DNA of 64,000 nucleotides from Setophaga petechia. Its lineage: Eukaryota > Chordata > Aves > Passeriformes > Parulidae. This document shows positions 10,520-24,065 of this stretch, one piece after another; the stretch's first letter is position 1; each line of letters starts with the position of its first letter. The position numbers and the translations under genes are program-made. Location: positions 11,772,501-11,836,500 of the forward strand of contig JANCRA010000010.1 of NCBI GenBank assembly GCA_024362935.1, read 5' to 3'. Under the pieces are notes generated by a model. It searched no databases. It was not told the DNA's origin and saw only the letters and a list, made by a program, of their open reading frames with translations.

Positions 10520-11440
10520 TTTAAGAAGTAAAATATAAGATTAGCCTTCATTTTCCCTTATGTATAACTACAAAAGATTAAATTTATAAAGAAATAGGAG
10601 AATACTATGTTGCTATATTTCTGTGACTGGTCCAGCAAAGCTAGTACTGAGTCTTCTCATTCTGCTGTCAGACTACTGTGTAGTAGAGAATTCTGCTCTA
10701 ATTTACAGCTCATTGAGGGGGGCATAAGCAGCATAAGACAGGCCCAAAGGCCATTCTGTATCTTAACTGTTCCATGGATCACCCCCTCTTCCATGCACGA
10801 TGGTGTCCCAGTTGGAATCACTGTGTTCCGCCCCTTCATCCACATACAATTTACCTTTCTTAAGCATAGGTAAGTTACAGATTAAATTAGCAAACTCTTC
10901 AGCTAAAGGGAAGCTTCCTGATGGGCTGGAATGTGTCTGTGTGATAGCACCTGTCAGTGCACAGCACAACTGGCATGGGTATTCCAGTGGGAATGCACCA
11001 GCTGCTCATGGTAACACATGGGCTTCTCAAGCTGCCAGAGCCAGGCCCAGCAGAGCAGGTGTGTCCTGGTCCAGATCATGTTTCCTCAAATACGGTGTCT
11101 TCCACAAGTCCCAGTACAAATGGCTTTGTAGGATGATACTACTAGATCAAACTGAGTCTAAATGGTATGGTCTGAGTAATCACAATAAACACTGATGTAA
11201 CTTTTATTTCTCACCTTAAAGAACAGTTAAAGTGAGCTGATACAAAGACTAGGTTTCACTGAGTTTTTTTCTGGTTTGTTTATTCCCTCTGCCACAGTTG
11301 GACATCCTCAAGCCTGCCCCAATTTGCTGATGTTTATTTTAATTCTTGCTCGCTTCCTTCTTTCTCTCTCAATCTTTTTGCTTTCCCAAAGCTGCAGGAT
11401 GGTTTGCTCCTGCTGCCTCCCCTTGTTGTTGGTGTTATCA

Positions 11441-11525
11441 GGCACGTGTGCCGCGGGTGAGATTGCAAACGCCGCTGTTCTCCGGGATCCTGAGCACCAG
11501 ACAATGTTTTACACGGCGTCCCATT
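11441..11525. promoter_or_regulatory. CpG-dense patch with CACGTG E-box, possible regulatory element
   Basis: Eight CpG dinucleotides occur within about 85 bases, in intron DNA that otherwise has long stretches without any. The patch includes ccgcgg at 11451-11456 and a canonical E-box CACGTG at 11443-11448. A short unmethylated regulatory element is one reading, and chance retention is the other. It is preceded by a pyrimidine-rich stretch and a TTATCAG that look acceptor-like, but no coding similarity follows. Confidence 0.25.
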
Positions 11526-12952
11526 CTCTGGCTGCCTGGTTGGACATGATGTTGGTACCTTATCTTCACGCTGACACACACTGGACATTAATAGAAATAC
11601 ATTGCTGAGGCACATGTGTGGAATTTCAAGCAGCCTTTCTAGCTGTGCTTTAGATAGTCTATTGTGTGCTTAACCTCTTGGAAGAGGTTTTGATGAGAAA
11701 AGTGTGATGTTAACTCTTGGGTGGCTGGCTGGGCTCCATGAGTTCCTTATTATAGTCAGCATAATATCCTCCTAATTGAACACTGCTTATCTGTTTTGGA
11801 GTTTCAGCAGGTTTTAACTTATCTCTCTATGACTAGTATTCCTCCTTTCTAATGCATATTTTTTAGGGAAGAAATAACTGTGTTTTGCACATGAAGATGA
11901 GGTGGGCAATGTGTTGCTGCAGAAGGAACTGAGTTGCCAGCACCTTTATGTAGCTTTGTCTAAAGTCTGTCCCTTTATTATTTTTGGCTCTCTGATTGCC
12001 GTACATCAATGAAAAAAATGACCTGGATGCAGCTGCTTCTATTTGCCAGGAATTCTTTCTGCTTTTGGAGCACATCAGAATTTTTATTGTTTTCTTTCTG
12101 CTGTATCTGTGTACTTTCTCTGCTTGTTTGTTATGGCCATCTGCAATTATCTGTATTATTTATGAGTGCTGAGTAAAACATGACGGAAAGTAGCTTCTTA
12201 AAAGGGACTGTACTAAGGGAAAGGAAATGAGCTGATGACTTTGATTTTTAGACAATGAAAATAGAACACCTGCAAGCTTATGAGGAAGGGAAGGAATTAA
12301 GAGTTAGCTGCATTTCTTTTTCCTGTCTGTGCACTACATAGGGGGTTTAGAGCTTTTTTAGCCTTGAAGACTTTGTGATAATGGGCAAACTTGAAGGATG
12401 ATACAGTAGGAATCGAGTAAAAATTGATCAAACAGACTGAGCAGGGCTATGTATAATTACTGTCCTAAAGAAAAGAGCTTAAAAAAAGTTTAATATTTAC
12501 TTGAATAGAACATTAGACTAAGGATACATTTGTTAAATAACCAGTGCTCTTCCAATTAGGACTGAGAGCTTGCCATTTACATTTGCTGCATCTTCAGCCT
12601 AATGCTTTTGCCGTGGAAAAAGTGGTTCACTGTCTGGTAGATGATTTCAAGCCCCTTTATTTTTTCAAAGATACAGGTTCATGTCTCTTCTTTTCTCTCT
12701 ATCCTCTGAGCAGAATGTATTTGTTCCTTGGTTCATCTTGCTGTAGCTGTAATTGGCACTGTCAAGCTGAGACTCTGGCTGCCCCCCACTCCCAGCTTTC
12801 AAACTTCCAATGCACAAAAGGTTCCTTACAAAAGCTGCTCCCTTACCAGCTGAAGACTTGAGTAATCACTCATTTTTGTATTTTCATATGATATTCTCTC
12901 CTAGTTTAACAGCCAAGTGTGGAAAAAGGGATATTGAAAATAAAGATATGTT

Positions 12953-13071
12953 AAAAAATGCCAAACCAAAACAACCAAACCCTCAAAAGCAACAAACCAC
13001 ACAAAGCAGCACCCTGAAAAAAACCCCAAATCAAAAAAACTCCTCCCAAAGCAACAACAATAACTACAATC
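12953..13071. repeat. A/C-rich low-complexity tract
   Basis: Roughly 120 bases are almost free of T and G and are made of runs such as ccaaaccaaaacaaccaaac and caaaaaaactcctcccaaag. Similar interrupted A/C tracts are common in bird introns. The peptide rich in Asn, Gln, Lys and Pro read across it (within 12810-13085) is a by-product of composition. Confidence 0.8.
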
Positions 13072-13580
13072 ATTATATCAGCTGAAATAAGCTTGCATGT
13101 TTCTTAAACTCTTTTTGCTAATTTTTTCGTATAAAAGAATATCAAGTGCAAACCTGAAAAACCATGAGCGCTTTAAACTGCAAAGCCAGCTACAATTTTA
13201 AAGATAATGAACATCAGTCCAGCCTATAGTTTTCTGTCATTTAAAAAGTTGTCTCCGCAGCTGCTGTGCTGTTTCCTGTTCAAGACTCAGCATTTTGCAG
13301 CGTAATTTTTCAAAGCTTTGTGTTACTGAAGGTTATCATAGAGTTCTGTTAAAAAGCTGCTTGCCTGTGATTTCCTGTTAAACAGTGATCTGCAAAAAGA
13401 GGTGGTTCCATGGTCAAGTAAGATTTTGATACTGTTCCTTTCCTGGGAACAGAAGTGGGATGCATCAACACCCTTTCCCATCTGATGGCTGTTGTGAGGC
13501 CACCTCTCAGGTCACTGCCCTTGTTCCAAATTGTGCTGAATATCTAAATGCAACCTTGAAGCTGTTGCCAACCACTTGCA

Positions 13581-13609
13581 TTTTCTTTTTTTCTTTTTTT
13601 TTTTTTTTT
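13581..13609. repeat. Poly(T) tract
   Basis: A 29-base run is all T except two C. I checked the right flank for the reverse complement of an mRNA 3' end, as a minus-strand retrocopy would give, and found neither a polyadenylation signal nor coding similarity. Confidence 0.9.
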
Positions 13610-15219
13610 ACTAGTTTAGAAGTAGTCCATCAAATTTCATGCATCTGGTGTAAAAAGAAGAGTTTTCGTTATAATTAAACTGGGTGGAGTGTTAGTGTGT
13701 GCCCAGATTAAGTGGGGACCATTACCTGTGCTTATGCTCCCATGTCATCCTGCCATAGCAGGGGGTTTTTTTCTGAGTTTAATAAGGAGTATGGTAAGGT
13801 ACCTGCAGGGAGAGAAGCACTAATGGTCTTAGCTGCCATTCTCCTCTGTGTGGATGGGACTAATGTGGTTGATAAATACTTCCCTGCCTCAGGCCTTGCA
13901 AGTGCAGGCTGCTCCCTTAGGAAGGAAAGTAGCTCAAGGCGTTCCATGGGTGTTTTCAGGTGTGATTGAACCTGCTGGACAGAAGAGATTTTCTCCAGCA
14001 CAGAGGAATTTTAATTCCACTTAATTTCAGTGTTTTAGTGTGAGGTATCTTGGTGAGCAGGTAATGGTAGATGATAGGTTTTTCTGACCACATGCACATG
14101 CAAGCTTAGGAAAAAATTTACCTTTTACCTGTTTAAAAGTTACGTCTGCTTTTTGTACAAGAAATGTATCTTACTGGGCATTCTAAATCAGTAGCAAAAG
14201 TTTACATGTTTATAAGAAGGAGTAACAAACTTTCAAGTAACCAGACTAATTTCCTCTAGTTGCTTGCTGCCCAGCAGATGTTGCTGTTGAGCTTGGTTAG
14301 GCCCCACTGTGCAGGTCATCGAGTCATCTCCCTGTTCTAAGAGCTATGATGCAGTGATTGGGAGCTGTTTCCTCCTTGAGAATTCATGTCATCTACTGCT
14401 AAGTCAATACACTGTCCAGAAGCTTAAGGTACATCTTGTGCAGGCGTGTGTGTAAATAAATAAATGATATTAGTATGTCTTTTTTGACCCATGCATTATG
14501 TTTTTCACTTCATTACTGACTCTGAATTCTTATCAAACTTTCTGCTTTCATTACCAAAGCAGTTTTGATAGCTTGGTTTTTATAATTCTTTTTGAGGGAG
14601 AGTTTTTTTTGGCTTTTCAAGTGAGCCTTTAGGATATGGTGGTGCAAAGGGAGTCTGATAAACAATCCACAAACAGTATATCCTCATCAATATCCCTTTG
14701 AATGTACGATTTGGGAAAATCTATCACCTGCCTCATGCAGAATCTGAATGAGAGATGAATTATGTTTCATATTTGGGGTCAAACCCACTGCTCAGTCCAG
14801 CAGCTGCTCTGTGTATTGATCTTGCAACAACAAGTACATCTGTGCTCTGTTTTGCAGTTCTTTGGGGTGTGATTCTCGTTGTAATGCCCTTATTTTGGAA
14901 CTAAAATATGTTTAAGGTGCACCTCAGTTGTCTGCCAGTGATGATGCCTTTGCTGCGTTCATACATTTTTCCAGCAGTGTCGAGAGCATTTGGAAAGCAG
15001 CAGTGAATATTTCCTGAAGGTGGCACTGAAGGGACACCATGAAGTCTCCTTTCCAGGGGTGGAGCAGGAACTGCTGAGCCCTCAAATTGCTTGCATACCA
15101 ATGAAATGTCTCGAAGTTTTTGCTTATTTGTTTTCCTTCTGACTCTAGGAGTTCTCCAGGAGTTACCATAATATTTTTCTGGATGAGTTTACACAAAGTT
15201 TTTGGAGTTCATTGCTTCC

Positions 15220-15503
15220 TACAGAAATTGTACAATCTCAAAGTGGTTTGGACTGGAAAGGACCCTAAGGATAATCTAATTCCAGCTGTTCTGCCATGGA
15301 CAGGGATTTCATTCTCTAGATCAGGTTGCTCAGGGCTCCATCCAACCTGGCCTTGAACGTTACCAGGGATGGGGCATCCACAGCTTCTCTGGTGCAACCT
15401 GTTGCAGTGCTTCATCACCCTTTGAGTAATGAATTTCTCCCTAACATCTACTCTAAACCTGCCCTCTTTCAATTTAAAAACATTGCCCCTTGTCTGTCAT
15501 CAT
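15220..15503 (-). mobile_element. 5'-truncated CR1 LINE tail, antisense to the gene
   Basis: About 285 bases match the complement of a CR1 3' end. Landmarks on the + strand are ggaaaggaccctaaggataa (near 15257), catccaacctggccttgaac (15339 on), gggatggggcatccacagct (15366 on), gtaatgaatttctccctaac and acattgccccttgtctgtca. The element's 3' end is at the left, where only a decayed remnant of the terminal octamers is visible. It belongs to a different and apparently older copy than the one at 1736-2342. Confidence 0.9.
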
Positions 15504-18500
15504 TTGGAGTTGTGAGGCCACTGTGTACTGACATAATTTACAAACTGCTTCTGTCTTTTATTTTCTGACCATGCCTTGGGTTCTCTTTCCTGATTAATGT
15601 ACAGATGTAGAACTTGTGACATTGCTGTGTGTTCAGGCTGCAGAGAGGAGACAAGGCTGTTGTGAAGACAGAGCAGGTTTTCACACAAATGGTGTGGTAT
15701 GTTCTCAGCCACCTCTGATTGCTCTTTGTTCTCCAGTTGGTTTCTAGTAGTGTTTCTTGGAGGGGTAGATAACAGCTGTTGAGAGCAAGTTTGGAAGTTG
15801 TGGAAGAGAGTGGTAGATGCTGTTCTAATGACCTCTTATGTTTGCTATTGCTGCCTCCATTCCTCAGATCCTCTTTAGAATTTCCTGATTTGACCTACAC
15901 CCTGGCCTTCTAATGAGATACTCTCCAAAACCTGCTCTGTAAAAATTTCCTATTACATCCGTGTCTCTTTGGCTCTGACTGTCTACAATTAGACTGTGTA
16001 GACTGAGAAGGCCAGTAGTGAAGAAAAATGGAGTTTCTCTCAGGAGAAGTTTTAAATGTATCTGCAGTGCTTTTGTAAAGGTAGTATTTCAGGTCAGTCT
16101 TCACTGATATGGTAAGTTTCTGACTGATTTAAGTAATTTAGAGCTTAAAAACACTGCTTAAAAAGATTTCTTGGTTGAAATGAATTATTGCTTCTAGCAC
16201 AGAATCCTCTTTTGAGAGAGAAGCTGGTGGTTGACTGGAATTCCTGCAGATTCTTAGGCAGGAGATTTGTATCTTTTCATCTGTTTTCAAGAAGGAGAAA
16301 CAAGTCATAAAAACCACTTAAAGGTTCAGTTAAGATTTATTCTGGCTGCATAACTGCCTCCCATAATAACTTTAATACGCATCATCCTGAAACTCCTAAT
16401 TGGCCCTGGTGTTGGCAGGGCTTTCAGACCCAGCAGAATCTCCACTGTTCAGCATCTTTTAGGAAGGAATGTAGCCAGAGAAGCACAAAAGATGAAATGG
16501 CTGCCTTATAAATTCTGTCTGACCTTGAGAGTCCTTGTTCTAACAAGCAGGAGGATGCTGTTGAGGCCATCTAGATAGCCCAGTGATGGGAGTTGTGTGT
16601 AGGTGGGCAGTTGGTGAGGCAAGAGGAGAGGATGGGGAAAGGCCTCATGGGTTTGGTGGGAGGAGGTGGTTTCATTGTGGGCCATGTACCTACTTATCCT
16701 GTTGTTTCTGTTGTTGGTTGGAGTCTCGTCTGTACTGACGCTGATTAATTTTTCTTTTCCTCATGGGTGCTTGTGGGGTTGGGCTGTGGTTTGAACTAAC
16801 CCATTTTGTCAGAGCTGGTTCATTTTCTTAGGAAATTACCCCAGTCAGTTGTTCCTCTCTGCTTAGTGACTACCTGATCCCTGTGTGGGTGCTCATCAGA
16901 TAGATCAGAGCCTGACTGACTGAGAAGGTTGAAATTTTCCTTGGCTTCTCCTCTGCTCTCCGTTTACCTGGGTGGAGGTGGAAGCCTGCCAGGCTGTGCT
17001 GGGGTTGTGTGGTTTCTGTGAATCATGGAAGACTGTCATTCTTGCTCTCCTGGGCTGTCAGTTGGACACCTTTTGCAGACCCTAAATTCACTTTAAAACA
17101 AAGCATTTGGCTTAGTTTATTTAATTCCATTAAGTAATTTCACTGCTAATGCATAATTATCTACAGCAGTGACACTCGTCTATGCTTTAATTATCACAAA
17201 GCTGCACAGCTCCCCCTCCCCCCTGCCTGGAAGTTGTCACTTGTGCAGGGTGGTTTTGCAGAGATAAGTGTGTAATACATGGCAGTGCTTTGGGTCTCAC
17301 AATACTCAGACAGTTGCTGATTGCTAAATGTAGGCAATAGAAGAGGCAAGGATTTTGGTCTCAGTCTTCTATTAGTGGTTTTTACCTGTGTGGAGTGAGA
17401 GACGTTGGGAAGGAAAAAGCTTATCAAAACTTCATAATACTGACTTGAAGATAAAGATGTGAGCAAGTGCTGATTGGAGACATAAAGTTTACAGGGATTG
17501 GGGAAATTTGGAAGTGTAAATATTTGTTTTTCTTTTGAAGATGTGCAAGAAATGAAGCATAAGTGATCCTGGGCAACAGCCCACAAACCCTCTTTGTGTT
17601 TAAAGATGATTCTTTGTATTTATCTTTTTCTTTTCTCCCGCCTCCCTGCTTTGTTACTGACTCTTTTTGGTAAACACCCTCTCAGAGTGCAGAAGAGCCC
17701 AGTAAAAATTATTGATTCAGCCAGTCATTGAGAGGAAACAGATTTAGGGTATTTACTCCTGAACTGGGAGAAGATGCATGCTTCAGTGAAATACCTGCTT
17801 GCTGTTTCTTAACACCACACACTTGATTGTTGAGGAGTGATTTTGTTAAAGGATGGGACAAGGTCAGCCTGATCTGAGTAGAGGTTATGTGGGCAATATG
17901 ATACTTATGTCATTGAAAGGTAAAGGTCTGTTTGGGAATAAAGTGATCTATGAAAGATTTCTAAACCCTTGCAAAATGAAGGCAGAAAAAGCCAGAGGGG
18001 GCTCATAATTGTACTTCTCTAGTTTCACAAAGCTGAGAGGACTGGGTTGGAGACACCTCATTTAACTTGCAATGATGCGCTGAGGTTTGTGGATGAAGAA
18101 CACCTAGAGCCTGTGTCAAAGAGTGAGCAAATCTTGAGAGGGACCTGATAGAAATGAGGATGGTGTGAGGAAACATAACCTGTGTATTATCTTATAATAG
18201 ATGGAAATGGGGCCATTTGTTGGTGTTATCTGCTGGCAGAGGTGTTCTGCCAGCTACCTTTGTTTGGAACTCTGGCCAAGACGTGCAGTGTATAATTGTG
18301 TTCCAACTTCTATACTGACTGAATTCTTAGGATTTAAATTACATTTTTTCACATACAAAAGCACTGAATTTTTTTCCTTTGTATTGTTAAGGTGAAGGCA
18401 ATTTTTGGTTGCTGACTGTCAGGAATGAGGAAGGGAGGACTATAGAGCTTGTGTTACAACATGCACTCTCAGTCTCTGCTGCACCTGGCTGGCAGCAGTG

Positions 18501-21500
18501 GCACCTGTTTGAGCAAGATTCCTTTGGCCTAGAAGTATGTTATGTATTTTCTTTGGCCCAAGGACATAGTGTTAAGTATGTCACTAGAAGACCTTGCAGC
18601 TTGCTAAGCTCTAAATCTTACCATCAATCTCATGCTTATTTTCTGTGGTACTCAGAACTATAGTGGTTTATGTACTTCCCAGATAAGAAGACTGGCATAA
18701 TTTGGTGGTCAGTTTGGCTTTCTTGCTCTCAGAAAGAGCTGTACTTCCTAAAGAGGTTATATACTCACCCTATAGTAATTTAGTCTTGGATCTTTATTTC
18801 TGGAAACCTGAACACAATTGACAATTTCCAAATGTCTCTACTCTAAATGCTGTTGGTTGAATTACTGTTCATATCAGACAATGGGTGCTCACATAGAAAG
18901 AATTTAAAGTGACAGAACTGATACTCAGAACAGTTGTTGGGTTTTTGGTTTTATGTACAACTTGCCTGAAAACCCTCCCATAGGAGCACAGAGTAAACAC
19001 TGACTATGTGGCTTTTTGTGACTCATCTGATAAAATCCACCTGCCAGGTTTGATGTTTCCATCATCTGCCCATGTTATCTGATACTCTAGAGCTGTGCTC
19101 TCACCTTTGTAATTCACTTTCCAAGTAAAGCTGGGATTGAGATGTCACTCGTAAAAAATATACATTTAGTTTATGTAAAGATACAAAGGAAAACAGGGAA
19201 GAGAACTTCATGATGTAGGTGTTGGAGTTCCACTGTCTCATTCTTGGCTGACATGAGTGAGATGCAATGTGGAAAAGTTTTCCTTATCCACATGGCAAGG
19301 AGATTGGTCATTGTAAGGGGACTGTTGCAGGAAAGGGTGGGAGACTTATCCCAATGGGGCAGGCATGGGAGAAAAAATAGTAACAAACCCCATAAGCCTG
19401 GGATTGGGGTGAGAGGGGGAAAGGCACTTACTGGCTTTGTGCACACGTGATGCTTTTTCCTCCTGTGAGTTTGTTGGCAGGTGTGGAGAGAAAAGATCCC
19501 AGCCTGGCAAGTCAGCCACCAGTGTGGCTGATGATTAATTGCCCTTTTTAAATTGCAATTATGTCAGTCACAGAACCCGTGAATATTAATTCTGGATTTG
19601 CTGCTTGAAAAAGCGAGTGCTGATGAGATGAGTCCATTTTACTGATGTCTCAAAAGAGGAATAAGTGCTGCAGCCACTGGTTATTACTGAAAAGAAAGGG
19701 TGATGTGACTCTTAGCTTTGCTTTGTGTCTGTCTTGCATCTTCTTTTCCAGTGTTTCTGTTCCCTTCTTCAGAATCCTCTCCGTGCTTGCACTGGATTTT
19801 CCACACTTACAGTGAAAGGTGGCAGGCTGACACCCAGAGTGAATTAATCACTGCAAGCAATATGAGTTACCTGGTTTGGTGGATGGCTTTCCACCATTCC
19901 TGCTGCTTCCTGAATCCCTTAGAGACTTCAGAATGAAATAGGGATTGCTTTTTTGCTGCTCCAGCTCTTTCTCTTCGTCTCAAATGAGTGTAACCATTCA
20001 TTCCATTATATTTGGATCTTTTGAGATAATTTTCTGATTGTGCCCTGTTGGAAGGATATTAACAGGCAAGCATCAGTACACCATGACTGTTTTCCTTTTG
20101 GTAATCTGCTTCAAAACATGGATGATGAAAATCTTGGTTTCTTTTGTGGTTTGGGTCTCTCTTATCAGTCCTGATCCTGTCTAGTATTTTCTGCATGAAT
20201 CAGGACAAATTGTTACACCTTGCCTGTGCTTTAGTAGTTATATATAGGAATAGTAGTTATCTCAAAAAATCTTGTCATGTGTTGATTTTCACTGAGATCT
20301 TTGAAGGTGAATAGCATGGTATGTCTTTAGTAAATAAAAATAAAGCCCCTCAGAACCCTCTGGTGGTTTTTTATGCTTTTTTGGTTTTTAAAGATTCCGT
20401 TTAAAGCTCTTCCAAGCTTTCAGTTATTAGTGACTTTAAATACCTAGTTATCTCATTGTTTGCTTGTGGGGCTGGTATATGCTGAGTTACCAAAATGACA
20501 AACAATTTGTAAGAAGCAGAATTAGGTGGTGGAAGTTGCACAAGTTATCTTCCCTGTTTGTTCTTCTTTTAGTTCTACATTTTGTGTGGCTTTTATAAGA
20601 TGATTGTTCCCTGAAAATTTTTCAGAATAGGAGATATTAAAGATCTGAAAGTGTTGGGCATGTGAATGTCAATTGATTACTTTAGTTGGTGACTGTAGTT
20701 ACTGTCCTACTGAATTAAAGGCACTATGTAATAACCCCTTCAAATGCAAGGGATGTGACTTGCAGGCAGCAGGAGGGTTCTTGTAGTTGTGTCAGACTGC
20801 CAGTGAAAGGCTAGAGGAGAATTAGGTGCAGCAGAGAACAGAAAAAATTATTTTCAGTTTTTGCTTGCTGTGGTCCTTTCCTGGAAGGCCTCTAGCAGGC
20901 AGTTAAGTATATTTTGGTAAAGACTTTTTTACCAGCCTGGGTCAGCATCAAGAGCTGGTCTAGAACAGCAGATTCAGTGTATCATTCTGGCTTTTCTGTT
21001 TTCCCCATTTTTCAGTTTGTATAATTGAATGGTAAATCGCTTGTTTTCCTCTGACCCTTTTATTTTGGAAGGCTCCAAGCAGTCTTGTATGGCTACTGTT
21101 GCCCTTTGAGGTGAAAATGAAACATTTTGTTTTATAGAACAAGGATACCTATTAACACTTTAACAACCAAGTTAGCTTTTTGTCACTGGTTCTTTTGGGT
21201 GCTTTTTTATCCTCCTCCTCCTTGCAGCTTCTCTGGTGCAAGGAGGTAAACTTTGTCTTTACCCTGGTGCAGTAACTGCTTTGTCCAGTGCTTAGTTGAT
21301 GGCATGTGAGCATGGTTGTCACAGGAAGAAGTGATCATTTTCATGACTGCTCTGAAGAGGTATCAGAACTGCCAGTGCCTCTGGCTTCCCAAACTGCCAT
21401 TTATTGGAGGGGAGTCTGCACTTAGAAACCTGTTGGCAAAATGCAGAGTTTTCAGTAGTGTCTGTCTGATACAGAAATTTCCATTGCATTGTAGGACTAA

Positions 21501-24042
21501 AGAAATCAAAAACTTCAGCCTCCATTTCTGTTTGGGTAGTGTCTGTTTTCCCCAAAAATGCTTTGAAAGCTTTGTTTTGTTATCAGAAACTGAGCTTTAG
21601 TTTCATTTTTCTTGTCCTTAGGGTAATATTCCCTAGCTAAATGGGAACTCTGAACATTGATTTTAATTAATTGAGGGACTTTTGAAATATATATTTTTTG
21701 TTCTTGAATTGTTTCAGTAGGATTTGTTTCTGTAGGACTGTAGCAGCACACATGGCAAACCCTCCCTACAAGACACTGCCAAGACACTCCCTGTTTGAGG
21801 TGGCACCTGACAGACAAGCCCATAGCCTGCTGCTCAGTGCTGTGAGGTGTGTACACTCCTTGTGTTGACACAGGGTGCAAATATGAACTCTTCATCAAGA
21901 AATGCCAAGGAAAAGTCATGTTTAAAGACTACGTAGTATTAGAGGTGATTTTCTGTCTTTAGCAACATGTCTAATTATCCCTCACAGGGGAATGGTATGA
22001 TACTCCAGTGATTAATATTGAAAAAGAGTTTAAAGTATTGGGTCAGCAGCTAGAGATTTGTATTCAGAAAGTTGAGGTGTTTTGGAACAGAATATGCTGA
22101 TATCACCATTGTGTCAGTACTTTTGATTTTTGGGGACTAAGGATGGAAACTAAAACCTGCAATGTCTCTTTGTCTTGTTGTAAGAGAGAAAGATTTGGCT
22201 GTAACACATAATGTGACTTGAGAAGAAAAACTAATGTTGTGGAAAGCTTGGAAGAAGAAGGGAGTCTGCCTTTGTATGTTGGTACCCTATTTGGTGTGTG
22301 CATGTTTCTTCCCCAACACTATGTTGGTAGACCTTGTCCTTTTTACTTGACAATTCCAGTGCTTTGAGCTCCAGGTAGGCTTTTCTTCCTTGGGGACTGT
22401 GGTCTGAAAAGGATCCTGCATTTACAGCTTGAGCTCTGTGACCAGCTCTGTGAGGAGGAAGGTGGGGATGGAGGAAGGTCACTTCATCTGCTGCCTGTCT
22501 CATTTCTGTCAATGTAAAGAGCTTTACAGAGACAAGTAATATTTTGCAATTGAGTTTCTCTTTTAAAGACACTCTGATGCTAATGTTGATTTAATAAGGT
22601 TCTCTCGTTCTCTCTCCTTGCTTAATTTGAAACGTCTAATTTTGTGCTTCACAGTTCTGAACACAGAATTAGTGAGGGAAGAGGAGCCGGAGGCAGGAGG
22701 AGCACAGTGTCACACCAGAAGTTGCCAGGGGAGATTGATTCAATAGAGTGAAAAGGTGCAAAAGGTTATATGTCCACAGTTCAGAGCAACGTGATGGTGG
22801 TACTAATGAGAAGAAGAGCTTGATCCTTTAAAATGTTTTAAGATCTCTGTGGGTGTATAACAAACATGAAATGGAAAAGGGAGCATTAGAGTGTTGGTTT
22901 CTTTGAGTGGATTTTTCTTTTGATTTTATATGTATGTAATATATAATATATGACAGGCAGGAAGGATAATATTCTGAGATAAATAGACATTTTAAGGTTT
23001 TTATTTTAAAGGTTGTTTTGTTAAGAGTGGCATTTATTTTCAGAAATGTTGAGAGGTTATGAAAGATTGTGAATTTGATCTGGCTAATTTATTTTGGCTG
23101 AACTTGAATGTGTGTTTTTCCTGCTAGAATTTTATGCTTGTGGAAGAAGCTATTGACATGGACATTTAATTCCTTTGTCCTGGGGATAAATGTAAACTCC
23201 CCAAAACCACAGTGCCAAAAGATTATCTAAAATATTGTACAAATAATAGTGACAGTGAAAGCTTTTTCTTTGCCTCCTGCTTTGTTAGTGTGCCTTTCCT
23301 CTTCCTCATAGGAAACCACTCCTATGCAATGGAGTTCAAGCCTAATTTGCCTCTAGCTTGAGTTGGATGACAGTTCTTCACACAACTGAGCGGACAGAGT
23401 AAAAGGAGTACAAGATGTGTTCAGCTTAGTTTTATGATAAGCTGCCAACATGCTTCTTTGAAAACCTCATTAAATTGCAATTAAAATTTTTAAAGGAAAA
23501 AAAAAATAGGCCATTTCAGTCAGTACTTGATAGATGAGTTTGTGGTTTTCAGTGCTGGCCAGGGGCATGAGCTGCTTCGTGCAGTTGGAGCTCAGTGAAA
23601 GCTTTGGTGAGGTCTGACCACAGAATCACCAAAAAACAGCTGCCAGCACTGGAAACTGTGAGTGATGATTCTCTGCCCGAGTTTCTTTTATGCCCTTGGT
23701 CAGAGAGAAATGTCTGCTTCCTGATTCAAGCTGTGTATAAGACCCCCACCCCCTTTCTTCTCACATTGTTTCTGGTAATAGGACCTGCTTTTACCAATTG
23801 CTTCTGCTGAATTTGACAGCTAACACTGGATTCTGGAGAGTGCACTTGACCATGCAGACCTGCATAAAGAATAAAGTTTTACGCCCAACTGTTAGTATAG
23901 ATTCTAGAAGAAGCCTGAACCTGCCTTCAAGGGTTTCTTTTCTGCTGACTTTCAGTGACTATAGTGACTGGACTCCAGGAATATTTATCAGATCACTTGC
24001 CTGTCTGGTTATTTCCAGTCTATTGCACAGGCCAACTTATTT

Positions 24043-24065
24043 GATCAATAAATCAATCAATCAAC
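24043..24065. repeat. (AATC)n microsatellite
   Basis: The stretch gatcaataaatcaatcaatcaac consists of about five units of AATC or a close variant. It is short and probably of no functional meaning. Confidence 0.75.

Noticed and set aside
11276..11608. + strand frame of 110 codons with a signal-peptide-like leucine/cysteine run, overlapping the CpG patch
   Set aside because: The hydrophobic run comes from a pyrimidine-rich stretch. There is no homologous family, and the downstream part lacks conserved motifs.
13581..13609. Poly(T) as the tail of a minus-strand retrocopy
   Set aside because: No reverse-complement polyadenylation signal, no target-site duplication and no coding similarity in the right flank.
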